Below, piece after piece: positions 45,414 through 53,702 of a stretch of DNA of 64,000 nt. How positions within the stretch are numbered: the stretch's first letter is position 1; each line of letters begins with the position of its first letter. The stretch is from the NCBI GenBank assembly GCA_031216915.1, contig CM062292.1, positions 6,883,920 through 6,947,919 on the forward strand, read 5' to 3'. The notes beneath the pieces were generated by a model. That model had not been told where the DNA came from and did not search any database. It saw only the letters and a list, made by a program, of their open reading frames with translations. This DNA comes from Pictodentalium vernedei (Eukaryota > Mollusca > Scaphopoda > Dentaliida > Dentaliidae). The position numbers and the translations under genes are program-made.

Positions 45414-45949
45414 TTAAAGCCTGTTAACACTATCAAAGTTTCCCATCAAAAACTTTGTCAAAGAAAACTTTGACAGAGAAAACCTTGTCAAAGTTGAAAC
45501 TATCAGAGTGTTTTGGTGGTTTATCAAAGAAATTGACGGAAATGTCATGTAGACAGAACAAAATAGTTCCAACTAACCTCACAGATAATGAATACATTGC
45601 TATTTCTTTATGTCTACTATTCGTTACTATTCTGAGGAGAATGAGAAGGTGGACTAGGAAATTGGTTATTGAGGAGGAGACATTGAAGTACATACAATTC
45701 CCTTCTTCACGAACTTCACGCAGAAGATCATGTGTTTTTGTTTGTAGTAAATATCAATCCTAAACTCAACTCTGATTAGCTGATTCCCATCAAAGTTTGA
45801 AGAAAGGTAGGACTGAGTTCTATTCCGTCAAAGTTTGTCAACTTTTGTAATCAATGTTTTCTTTGATCGTTGACACTGTCAAGATTGTTGAAAAATTTTG
45901 TCAAAGTTTCTTGGACAAAGAAAACTTTGACAGTATCAACAGGCCTTTA
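45414..45949. mobile_element. PIF/Harbinger-like non-autonomous DNA transposon
   Basis: TTA repeats (45,414-45,416 and 45,947-45,949) flank inverted ends starting ARGCCTGTTRAYACT, with 21 of 25 positions matching and all mismatches transitions. A 3-bp TTA or TWA target duplication is characteristic of PIF/Harbinger elements. Both halves carry many TCAAAGTTT motifs in both orientations, giving further internal inverted repeats. An open frame at 45,455-45,763 (+) has an acidic stretch, a hydrophobic run (AISLCLLFVTIL) and then RRMRRWTRKLV. This resembles the N-terminal layout I know from Harbinger transposases, but no catalytic domain follows. I infer a deletion derivative. Confidence 0.65.
45455..45763 (+). 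pseudogene. Possible remnant of Harbinger transposase N-terminus
   Basis: This is a 102-codon open frame wholly inside the TTA-flanked element. Residues 43-55 are hydrophobic (YIAISLCLLFVTI), followed by the basic, tryptophan-containing RRMRRWTRKLV and a serine/arginine-rich tail. Harbinger transposases typically start with a similar hydrophobic-then-basic stretch before their DDE nuclease, and nothing of the nuclease is present here. The first ~25 codons come from the subterminal TCAAAGTTT repeats, so the true start may be a later methionine such as residue 30. The identification is by layout only and could be chance. Confidence 0.3.
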
Positions 45950-46585
45950 CAATCACAAATTACTCTTGTAGTGCGAAAATCCATCAGTTTTATTGGCCCA
46001 ATAATGTTGTATTCCAAATTTGAGTAAAATCCTCGAACAGTTCTAAAAAAGTATTCTTATGAAGGACGCATTCTGCTTCTTCCAGGTAGATCAAATATTA
46101 GACCCTGGTACTTTGTATGACAACACTGGCGTCTTTAATCACCACAGAAATTTAATTTCTAAAATCAGTTTGTTTTTGACAGAGGATCTTTACTTGATAG
46201 AAATTTCTTGGGATTTCGTTCACTAAACTCGCTCTGATCGGGTTTAGTGAATGAGGTTCGGAAACTTAATATGAAATCGTTATATGTTTGTCATTCTTTT
46301 CATGGCATAATATGCAATTTAATTAAATAAATTACTTCAAAATGGAGAAAGATAATTCAATTTCACTTCCGAAATCCCTTCGCTCATGCTGATGCGAATT
46401 TACACTGTCATAGCAAAAAGTAGAACCAAATAGTTCCCGATTGTTTGTTTCAAAATGACTAATTCTAATTCCACTTTTGGTGCTGCTGTAAATGACTAGA
46501 ATGACGTACACGCAAAACTCAGAAACAAGAACTGCTGTTCATCGAAAGAACGACTAGATATAAAAATGAATTATTTGATAAACTG
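45950..46585. other. Low-copy DNA with one small hairpin
   Basis: I see no gene. TTCACTAAAC at 46,219-46,228 is repeated in inverse at 46,242-46,251 around a 13-base loop. The rest is AT-rich sequence without recognisable structure. Confidence 0.55.
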
Positions 46586-47171
46586 GGATCGTGGCGGCTC
46601 ATTGGTTACAGCAGTGCACTTTAAACAAAGAGGTCGACGATTCGATGCTGGCCAGCGCCATCTGCGATGTGCTCTTAGGCAAGGCACCTAATTCCGACTG
46701 CCCACATAGGGGCACAGTGGCGTACCACACGTCGGTGGTGCACTTGCCTTCAACCGCTGCTATCTCTGCTTGTACCGACTTAGTAAATAGGAAAGTCTGA
46801 CTGTCACTAGCAGTTTCTCGGTGGTTTTCCAAAGGTCCTCTCGTTTCCTTCACCCATCAACCTGTCAGAATCAATATGACCTACAGTACGTGGAGAGTGT
46901 ATTATCACCAAATCACCCACAGAGTGGAGATTCCACCCAAGCAATAATTGCAAATTTGTTGAAAAGCATAACAAGCACAAGCAAAGTTTCAGCCAATGGA
47001 CCTCCGGGTTGAACCCGGAGGTCCATTGGCTGAAACATTGCTTGTGTTTTAGTCAATATATACAAAATTTGAAAGTTATAGTTTGGATGATAACTCCACT
47101 CCGCGGGTGATTTAGTTACAATCCACTCTCCACGTATTGTAGGCTGATGAAAGTGTCGTTAAACCTCAATC
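46586..47171 (+). mobile_element. SINE-1, tRNA-type head, split by MITE-A
   Basis: The head (about 46,589-46,650) looks tRNA-derived. GGCTCATTGGTTACAGC fits a Pol III A box, and AGAGGTCGACGATTCGATGC, about 30 bases further on, fits a diverged B box. The body (TCTTAGGCAAGGCAC, GGGGCACAGTGGCG, ACGTCGGTGGTGCACTTG, TCTCGGTGGTTTTCC) runs in parallel with SINE-2. At 46,882 it is interrupted by MITE-A, and the body resumes at 47,142 with GGCTGATGAAAGTGTCGTTA, matching SINE-2's tail. No clear target duplication is visible. Its own copying would depend on a LINE elsewhere. Confidence 0.8.
46882..47141. mobile_element. MITE-A copy 1 (Tc1/mariner-like), nested in SINE-1
   Basis: The 260-bp element lies between TA dinucleotides, with inverted ends CAGTACGTGGAGAGTG and the complement of CACTCTCCACGTATTG. 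Subterminal AAATCACCCRCAGAGTGGAG is also inverted at the other end. The centre (about 46,978-47,045) is a near-perfect palindrome, GCCAATGGACCTCCGGGTT against its complement. SINE-2 supplies an empty-site paralogue: its TATGACC-CTGGCTG corresponds to TATGACC-(MITE)-GGCTG here. TA flanks point to Tc1/mariner-type mobilisation. There is no coding capacity. Confidence 0.87.
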
Positions 47172-47416
47172 GTCAGTTGAATGAAAATGAAAGTTGGTCT
47201 TCGCGTTCTGATTCGCGTACTATAATTTAACGATGTTTCAAACTAGCCTGGTGTTATTGATCTCACTAGGCACCCTGACTCCATTCAATTTATGGCATGA
47301 CATTTATTTAAAATCAATGTAACTTAGCGTATCCTCTGACTTAATGCCTTTGTTTCACGTGTTGTGGACGATATTACCGTAATTAAATATTTAGTAGTGA
47401 TCGTATGGTAAACTGT
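47172..47416. other. Low-copy DNA with an orphan Sat2-like monomer
   Basis: No gene is seen. Positions ~47,353-47,384 (CACGTGTTGTGGACGATA then TTACCGTAAT) resemble a Sat2 monomer segment (RCGTGTTGTGAACGATAG then TTTCCGTAAT) over about 28 bp with few differences and one gap. Confidence 0.5.
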
Positions 47417-47853
47417 ATTATGAAATTTCAGGGGGCGCGGTGGCGTCGCGGTAACCGGTTCTCGTCAGATCACCGAAGTTAAGCAACGTCGAGCGCGGTT
47501 AGTAGTTGGATGGGTGACCATTTCATCGACTGATTCGTGCTCCCGCGTTGTGTCCTTGGGCAAGGCACTTAACCTCGATAGCCTACACGGGGGCACGATG
47601 ACGCTGTGTACTAAGGCGTACTGCACGTCGATGGTGCGCATGTCTTCAACCAATCTAACCCTGCCTATGCCGCGGTGCAGAGTTCAGAGTTACGATGTTG
47701 GAGAGCTGACAGCTGCTCATCGTTGCTCGGTGGTTCTCTCCGGGTACTCCGGCTTCCTCCACCCGTAAAACTGTCACCGACATGATATGACCCTGGCTGT
47801 TAATGTGTCGTTAAACCCTAATAAAAAAATTTAAAACAAATTATGAAATTTCA
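47417..47853 (+). mobile_element. SINE-2, 5S rRNA-type head, with 14-bp target duplication
   Basis: The element (47,431-47,839) is flanked by identical ATTATGAAATTTCA at 47,417-47,430 and 47,840-47,853, a target duplication typical of LINE-driven insertion. The head at 47,461-47,519 closely follows the internal promoter half of 5S rRNA: GAAGTTAAGCAACGTCG (box A), GGTTAGTAGTTGG (intermediate element) and GGATGGGTGACC (box C). The body contains TGTCCTTGGGCAAGGCACTT and the tail GTGTCGTTAAACCC followed by an A-rich end. Body and tail match SINE-1, whose head is tRNA-like instead. I recall the GGGCAAGGCAC core from deeply conserved animal SINE domains, but the exact family needs a library search. 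Confidence 0.9.
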
Positions 47854-49710
47854 AATTAATCTTTCTCCGAGTGGTTCGTCGTACAAACCCACAATACTGA
47901 CCGAAGCAAGAAGAAACAAACCCCCGAAGTGTGACTACAATACACACCCTTCCTTGGTGACGTCCGCTAGAAAATTACCTTAACCTTTTACGTAACGTAA
48001 CGTAACGTAAAAGACATAATTGGTTAGCACTATTCACGATAATTACAGTTTCTTTCATTATCGGAACGCGATTTTAGCACTGATCTTTATTCAGCTGTAT
48101 TTCAGGGACAAGAGCGAAAATCTTCACAACTAAATCTACCGCATACATTAAGATGGCGTCAGGTCAATCCATGCGGTAACTCCTTCCATCTGGGACGTTT
48201 CATGACGTGAAAGCTGTTACACTGTGACTTTAGTCATAGCATACAGCTTTTAAATCATCAAACGAAAGTCCTACCACGAAAACTGGCAACATCCTGTATC
48301 AGCACTTCTTTTGTCGTACTGCCGTCGTCAAATCGTACTGTCGTGAAAAATGTGCTTACAATGTGTAACAAGGCATCTATGTTTTTCTATATCAGCACTT
48401 CTTTTGTGTCAATAATAGTTGAAATCTGATGCAACTATTCAAACTACACTGCCGTGAAAAATGTGCTTATCATCCACATATTAGTTTTCAGTACACTTCA
48501 GAATATATTTTTCAAAAAGCAATCCGTGATTGCGCGGCGTGTGAAAGATGAAACCTGCCGAGAAAAATGTTTTTGTTGAACACTATCTCTTTATAGTGAC
48601 AACTGCCCCTTCGTTGAGGAGCCTAAAGGAGACAGGTGGCACGCGTTTCTATCAATGAGTGTTCCATCAATCCCGTTTTTAAGAGATAAGTGGCTTTTAG
48701 TTTTTCAAGACTTTCTTGCCCAAATGGCGTCTGCCGTTCGTGCTATAAATGGTAGACCATCCTGCATGCAAAACAAGAATCCAGTTTCAGAATATATCTC
48801 AATCCAGGCAGATAGCCAGAGGAGGTGTGATGTGTGATAAGCGCGAACGCATCTTCCCCCAAAATTGGAATTCCACTTGAGGACCATTTGTGGTTTGAAA
48901 ATTTTGATAAAATGGACCACCCTCATTTACCTCAATACATCGTAATATCTGTGGGTTCGTCATAGAGAGGGGTTAACACTTTAAAAAATCGAAAAATAAT
49001 AACAAAACAAATGACCACAAAGTATCAGTATTGTTTGATTTCGTACGTCATAAGGCGTATAAAAATAAAAAGTATGTGCGGTTCTGTATTTATAACACAC
49101 CTACCATGAAACAACCAGTCTACACAAAAATTGAACTGAAAGCACTTTCTTAGTTGAAAATTGCCGCGTTTCCTTCGTTGCCAAGAAGTCATCATTGTTA
49201 ATGAGCGGGGTACCAACCCTAATTTGCTTTTTAACCTTTAAGGTATTCAGTTGGAGGAAACCAATAGATACCGATCAGTGTAACGGCCACGATAATCGAA
49301 CTTCAAATATTGACTAAACTACAGGGAATAAAACAACTAAAACCTTTTTAATAGCTAATAAGTTTAGCACACTCCATCATTATATGACCAGTCGTGGAGA
49401 GTATTTATCAGGGAACAAGCAGTCAGAATGTTACTTGTATTTTGTACATTTGTGACTCGAATCTGTTTGTTTAAATATCACGGGTAAACAAATCTCAATG
49501 AGGAACTTGGAATTCCCAACCAATCTCGACTTCAGTGTATCCGACCAACGATGACGTGATTTATTTAGACGGGTTCCTTCTCTGTTTACGTTGGAAACGA
49601 AATCGAAGGAGTTTTGTATCACCCCATGTGCGATACAATTTTATTTTTATCGCACAGACAGAACAGTGGAAATCCCGTGTTTTACATTAATAGGTGTGTA
49701 AAAAATTCAG
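47854..49710. other. Low-copy DNA, minor repeats only
   Basis: Four copies of ACGTA occur at 47,990-48,009. An imperfect direct duplication is visible: TATCAGCACTTCTTTTGT at ~48,297 and ~48,389, and CTGYCGTGAAAAATGTGCTT at ~48,339 and ~48,449. Short open frames at 48,655-48,926 on both strands show no family motif and no supporting splice sites that I trust. I see no gene. Confidence 0.55.
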
Positions 49711-49869
49711 ATTATCATGACAATGTGCATGTACTGTGATTTGTATCAGATTGGTGGTGTCCAGAATGGGATCTCAACGAGCCTGCTTTGCCGGCGAGTT
49801 GTGATCCCATTTTTGGACACCGCAGAGAATCTGATGCAAATCAGCGGACATGTACATTATCATGATAAT
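49711..49869. repeat. Foldback palindrome (~159 bp)
   Basis: Two arms of about 70 bp, starting ATTATCATGACAATG and ending CATTATCATGATAAT, pair with interruptions. The inner part, GGTGTCCARAATGGGATC, pairs with GATCCCATTTTTGGACACC around a short loop (GAGCCTGCTTTGCCGGC). Such structures are usual for MITEs, but I could not define a target duplication. Confidence 0.75.
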
Positions 49870-50420
49870 TTATTTATCTAACAATTATGTCACATCAACA
49901 GATTAAATATTAAATTATTAATACAGTCTGGGGACATAATGTTGGGTGTGAAAAAAGTTTTAAAAAAAACATATTTTATGGAACTATATTGTTGTGCACT
50001 ATAACAAACAATGAGTAACGCGGTCACCGCCATTTTCAAAATTGTGTTGTCACATTATTCACAGTGTCACTTCCTATGATGATCCGCTTGAATTTACGAG
50101 AGTGCGACGTCGGCACATCCTCAGGAACCGGGAAGGTGAAATATTGAATTGTGTAGTTTCTATTTTTTTGTGGCTGACATTGGCTGTTACTAGTTCTGTC
50201 GCTAACTGTAAGGAATTTTGTTTTGTTTCAGAAGCGATCAGTTGAGTCGTACACTGAAACGCACATCGAATGTATTCATGTGCCTGTTATGATAGCCCGT
50301 CGCGTTGCCGGAAACGAGTCGTCTATATGCTATGGAATCAGAATGAATCGTCTATTTGATACGGAATCGGAACACATTATGTGATACGTACCGTTTCTCG
50401 TGGTTTTCAGCCCAAAAATC
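49870..50420. other. Low-copy DNA, weak exon-like signals
   Basis: A direct repeat, TCGTCTATWTGMTAYGGAAT, occurs at 50,319 and 50,348 (29-bp spacing). A pyrimidine tract ending TTTTGTTTCAG at about 50,231 resembles a splice acceptor, but no recognisable protein results. I see nothing that I would call a gene. Confidence 0.45.
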
Positions 50421-50522
50421 TATATAATTGTTAGATAAATATGTATAATATATATATATAATTGTTAGATAAATATGTATAATATATATATAATTGTTAG
50501 ATAAATATGTATAATATATATA
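50421..50522. repeat. AT-rich minisatellite, three copies of ~33 bp
   Basis: ATTGTTAGATAAATATGTAT followed by an (AT)n tract is repeated three times, starting at 50,427, 50,461 and 50,493 (spacing 34 and 32 bp). It directly abuts MITE-D copy 1. Confidence 0.9.
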
Positions 50523-50650
50523 TCTGGAAAAACATATGCCTATCAACTTTATCGATCTATTTTTATGTAACTTTCACATACAATATTGCAAGTGTTCATG
50601 TTTTAGGTCCTAAATTGCACATAAAATTTTCCCAGATATTACCAATGAGC
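50518..50650. mobile_element. MITE-D copy 1
   Basis: This ~130-bp sequence with short inverted ends (ATATCTGGAAAA and TTTTCCCAGATAT) recurs with high identity at 63,217-63,349. The interior has AACATATGCCTATCAAC and ACAATATTGCAAGTGTT. Two matching copies 13 kb apart with defined ends support a small mobile element. The target duplication is unclear because both insertions lie in AT repeats. Confidence 0.7.
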
Positions 50651-50996
50651 TCCATTTTATACTAATTTTCAACATCTTCTCAATCGGGGCGAACCCTGGT
50701 CGCCCTGACGGACCTGATCATCACCAATCGCTACTTGGCGCAAAAATAAAATTTAAAGGTGCGCGCTTGTAATTAACGCCCCCCCCCCCCTCCCCCACCT
50801 CCTGCAAACTGTAGTCATAAATCCGGTATGTTACCCTATGAGCCTATGAATCTCTTTATTTATAATGTTTGAAAAAGCTGACCACTGCTGATGCCATCTA
50901 GCCATGAACTTTCTGAACTCTACCCTCGACATTCTTTGTTTACAGGACCTGAATTGCAAAGAGACAAGTCTCCGGGATGGGTTTTTATCATCGACA

Positions 50997-51255
50997 GATT
51001 TTAACTGGTTGAGTGCTAGAAGCCATTATCAGGGCTTTCAGAAAAATGAGGGTAGCGGAGCAAAAGCAGACATTTTCCCTGCTTACATTTCATATTCAGT
51101 CAAACCTTAAAAATATTTTGTTAATATATATATTTGTTTTATTACAAATTATTGGAGAGTGTCTTTGGACACTCTCCAATAATTTGTAATAAAACAAATT
51201 TTGAATAACAAATTCAGACCATCAAAAATAATCTATTCCTCAACCAGTTAAAATC
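50997..51255. mobile_element. Foldback MITE with 66-bp perfect hairpin
   Basis: GATTTTAACTGGTTGAG (50,997-51,013) is repeated in inverse at 51,239-51,255, defining a 259-bp element. Its core (51,133-51,198) is a perfect 31-bp inverted repeat (ACAAATTATTGGAGAGTGTC on the left arm) around a 4-base loop. No coding capacity and no clear target duplication. Confidence 0.72.
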
Positions 51256-51767
51256 CAATCACAAGACTAAATTGAGAACACGTATGTGTGTTGTAGTGTG
51301 GCTAGGAGGAGTGATTACGTCAAATAAAAGACGATCGTTTGTTGGAGATTGAGTACGTGCAGTTGTGTGTTGTGTTATCATTAACCTGTGAAAAGTATTA
51401 GTTTCAGGCAAGCAAGATATCTCCAAGGGTTACACCTTCAAAATTGACAACCAGGAGTCAGTCCATTTCATGAAAAAAAACTTCTATTTTTATACCCCAA
51501 CTATTTCCACCGATTTTATTTCCATTTTCTAGAAGTCGTAAGTCGTGGGCTATTTTAACCGACACCCAACGCCCTAGTGGAAACAATAGTATAAAATATT
51601 CCCCGGGTGCAAAATAATATTTCCCAACTGTCGACGAGTTATTGCTCTTATCAAATTTACGAACGAACAAAGTTGGGAACCAAGAAACATCATTTGAAAT
51701 TATGTGCCGCTTTGTTGCGACCAAATGCATTTCCACACTTACCGGCGCCCTGCTCTATATGCTGGCT

Positions 51768-51768
<1 letters not shown>
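51256..51768. other. Low-copy DNA, nothing recognised
   Basis: I see no repeat or recognisable exon. Short open frames on both strands here lack family motifs. Confidence 0.55.
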
Positions 51769-51845
<77 letters not shown>

Positions 51846-51888
51846 GAGAGAGGGAGGAAGGAATAGAGGGAAAGAGAATAGAGAGAGT
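51769..51888. repeat. (GA)n microsatellite
   Basis: A run of AG dinucleotides with a GGGAG interruption decays into purine-rich AGGGAGGAAGG sequence. It produces artificial Glu-Arg and Ser-Leu open frames on the two strands. Confidence 0.97.
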
Positions 51889-52185
51889 TTAAGACAGATG
51901 AAGGTTAATTTTACACACCTTGTTTGGTTAGCGAATAAGTCGTATTCATGTACCATTCAAAATATTCTGTTATATTAACAGCTACGTCAAGAGCAAATTG
52001 TGTTTTGTTGACCATATCTCTTCTTGTCCACGTTCGAACCTGGAAGAAGGTATCGCTTGTGAAGAACATGATAATAACCGAAAAACAATAATGAATACAA
52101 AACCCGATGGTTTGGATTTTATATGTGTAGCCTTTTCCTTACATTAAATTACCCCTACCCTTTACACAGTGTGACGTCCACATAT

Positions 52186-52298
52186 GGTCAGAGCTATTCA
52201 CAAAAACCCCTCTTTTAAATTTTACAATCATCTCATATTTGACCTCAAGAACATAGCCTATGACCCCATCTTTGGAACGGCCAGAGCTATTCACAAAA
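52186..52298. repeat. Direct repeat pair, 20 bp, spacing 93
   Basis: GGTCAGAGCTATTCACAAAA at 52,186-52,205 recurs as GGCCAGAGCTATTCACAAAA at 52,279-52,298, the only difference being T to C. The flanks also share a short CCCCT-rich stretch. This may be a remnant of an older duplication just upstream of the promoter-like cluster. Confidence 0.75.
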
Positions 52299-52315
52299 GT
52301 CATCCCCTTTACAAC

Positions 52316-52445
52316 ACGCGCTGCGCATTCGCACTGACACCACGTATCACTAAAGTAATGACGTCTCAACATGGCCGCTCTGCGGGCTACCATGACAACA
52401 AAACAGGGCGTCGTTGGTTCACGTGACTATGACGTTGCTTCCGGG
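52316..52445. promoter_or_regulatory. Promoter-like cluster of conserved factor motifs
   Basis: About 130 bp of CpG-containing DNA hold, in order: an NRF1-like CTGCGCATTCGCA (52,321); a CRE-like TGACGTCT (52,359); a YY1-like CAACATGGCCGC (52,368); an RFX X-box-like GCTACCATGACAAC (52,386); a perfect TCACGTGA E-box (52,419); TGACGT (52,430); and an ETS site CTTCCGG (52,438). This mix is typical of TATA-less housekeeping promoters in animals. An ATG inside the YY1 site starts a 62-codon open frame (52,371-52,559) that I cannot assign, and the minus strand also has a short open frame, so direction is undecided. Confidence 0.5.
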
Positions 52446-52630
52446 GCCCCCCGCGGGTTCCATCTGATCAGGATGAAGCGTGGGAGACATACTACTTGCG
52501 CCTTAAACGTCAGAACCGCTTTTATTAATACTAACATTTACTTACCAATTCATTTGTGAAGACTAAAGATTTCGTCCGAATGAAAACGCGAGGGAAACTT
52601 TTGAACACAGAATTCATTTGATGGAAAAAG

Positions 52631-52649
52631 CCACTCTCCGCGTACTGTA
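52631..52649. mobile_element. Solo MITE-A end
   Basis: CCACTCTCCGCGTACTGTA matches the right terminus of MITE-A, including the flanking TA, with one difference. The rest of the element is not present to the left. It is probably a truncated or excised copy. Confidence 0.65.
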
Positions 52650-53106
52650 CCAGTGTTTCATTTAGTAGATAGGAGATAAACGTCTCTTGTTGAGTTCGAC
52701 ATTCGGGAATCTGAGTATGGAAAGCCATCTGTTAACGAGCCCGAAACAAAAGACGTTTATCAACATTGTAATTCCTGTTATCATCAGAAGTGAAACAATT
52801 CTGCCAATCCGTTTTATTTGAAGGAAAACAATAAAAAAAATGTAATTTGCGATCTCGGTCTACTTCCCATGATCGAATTGACAGGGTGTGTTCGATCTGT
52901 GACAGGAGCGGTATAGCGCCGTTCATCGCGCGTAGCTTGGATACAAAAATGTTCTAATTGACCCACTTCCGGTAGTTAGAGCATGATAAGATTGAATTTA
53001 CCTGAGATTAGAGCACGAAGACGGCCGGCTCTCAACCAATGAAAATATGGGTTCAGAAAGAACAACGAGGTCAAATTTAACTGATGAATTTATTACCCAT
53101 ACTTAC

Positions 53107-53157
53107 TGTAACATTTTTGACTGTATCCTTTTCTAAAGCTCGGAAGTCACCAACAAA
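53107..53157 (-). pseudogene. Truncated tandem copy of the aminopeptidase-like exon
   Basis: The 3' half of the exon at 53,200-53,323 is repeated here together with its splice donor (GTTACA then GTAAGTATG on the minus strand). It reads FVGDFRALEKDTVKNVT instead of FVGDFQALEKDTDKNVA. The 5' half, including the conserved methionine-tyrosine region, is missing and replaced by unrelated AAATTTAACTGATGAA, which also borders the next copy at 53,155. The duplication unit is about 82 bp (53,073-53,154). Lacking an acceptor and half the exon, it is probably not used, although the donor remains intact. Confidence 0.6.
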
Positions 53158-53199
53158 TTTAACTGATGAATTACAAGTTTATGTATTACTCATACTTAC

Positions 53200-53323
53200 T
53201 GCAACATTTTTGTCTGTATCCTTTTCTAAAGCTTGGAAGTCACCAACAAAGAAAGCAACAAGATAAGTAGGCATTACAATTGTCCTCAGGAAAGTATCAA
53301 CCTCAAAATCTCCATCTCCATCT
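53200..53323 (-). CDS. Single exon of an M1-family (gluzincin) aminopeptidase
   Basis: On the minus strand a 124-bp open block lies between a good acceptor (GAAATATTTCAG) and a good donor (GCA then GTAAGTATG), and holds 41 complete codons after one phase base. Residues 9-29 contain VDTF, then VMPTYLVAFFVGDF, then an acidic/basic stretch and NVA. This matches the conserved strand of the M1 N-terminal domain, where ERAP1, LNPEP and APN read close to MSTYLVAF.V.DF, a few dozen residues before the GAMEN exopeptidase motif. Proline replaces the usual serine after the methionine. I found no flanking exons: neither the HEXXH zinc motif nor GAMEN is visible within the window. It could be one exon of a gene with large repeat-filled introns, or a stranded gene fragment. 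The adjacent partial duplication favours some decay. Confidence 0.6.
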
Positions 53324-53702
53324 CTGAAATATTTCAAACCCACGTAAAATCATTAACATGTTGTTGCCACACAATACCATCTAAAATTAATTCCATGACA
53401 CTTTCCCGCAGTTACAAAGTGACGCGACGAAAGCATTTCACGTTACAGTGTGAATATTAGAACAAATGATGAAAGTTTGAATACTGAAACGTCAGCAACT
53501 ATTTTTGTGTATTCAGTTAGTATACCTAATCTGTTACCCATGAAGTATACATTGGTAGATTGCAGCAAAAAACAAGCATTTGCGTGCATAATAGGAAATT
53601 ATAAAAAAAACCACATAGATTGTGTACAATCATGTGTTGTTTTCATGTTTCACAAATGACTCTAAACCTGACTACATGTGTTGGGTTTACCCCTTATTAC
53701 AA

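Noticed and set aside
46589-46650. A functional tRNA gene
   Set aside because: The A and B boxes are recognisable but the cloverleaf does not close, and the block continues into a SINE body.
47461-47519. A functional 5S rRNA gene
   Set aside because: Only the internal promoter half is 5S-like. The 5' and 3' stems are missing, and the block continues into a SINE body with a target duplication.
50904-51110. Open frame with LDILCLQD as part of an endonuclease of a LINE
   Set aside because: The six-residue resemblance to the exonuclease-endonuclease family stands alone. The frame runs into the foldback element and has no further conserved motif.
51690-51978. Glu-Arg and Ser-Leu repeat frames over the GA tract
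   Set aside because: They are translation of a dinucleotide microsatellite.
52371-52559. Open frame starting MAALRATMTTK at the YY1-like site as a first exon
   Set aside because: The start context is good, but no splice donor or recognisable domain follows, so it is only mentioned with the promoter-like cluster.
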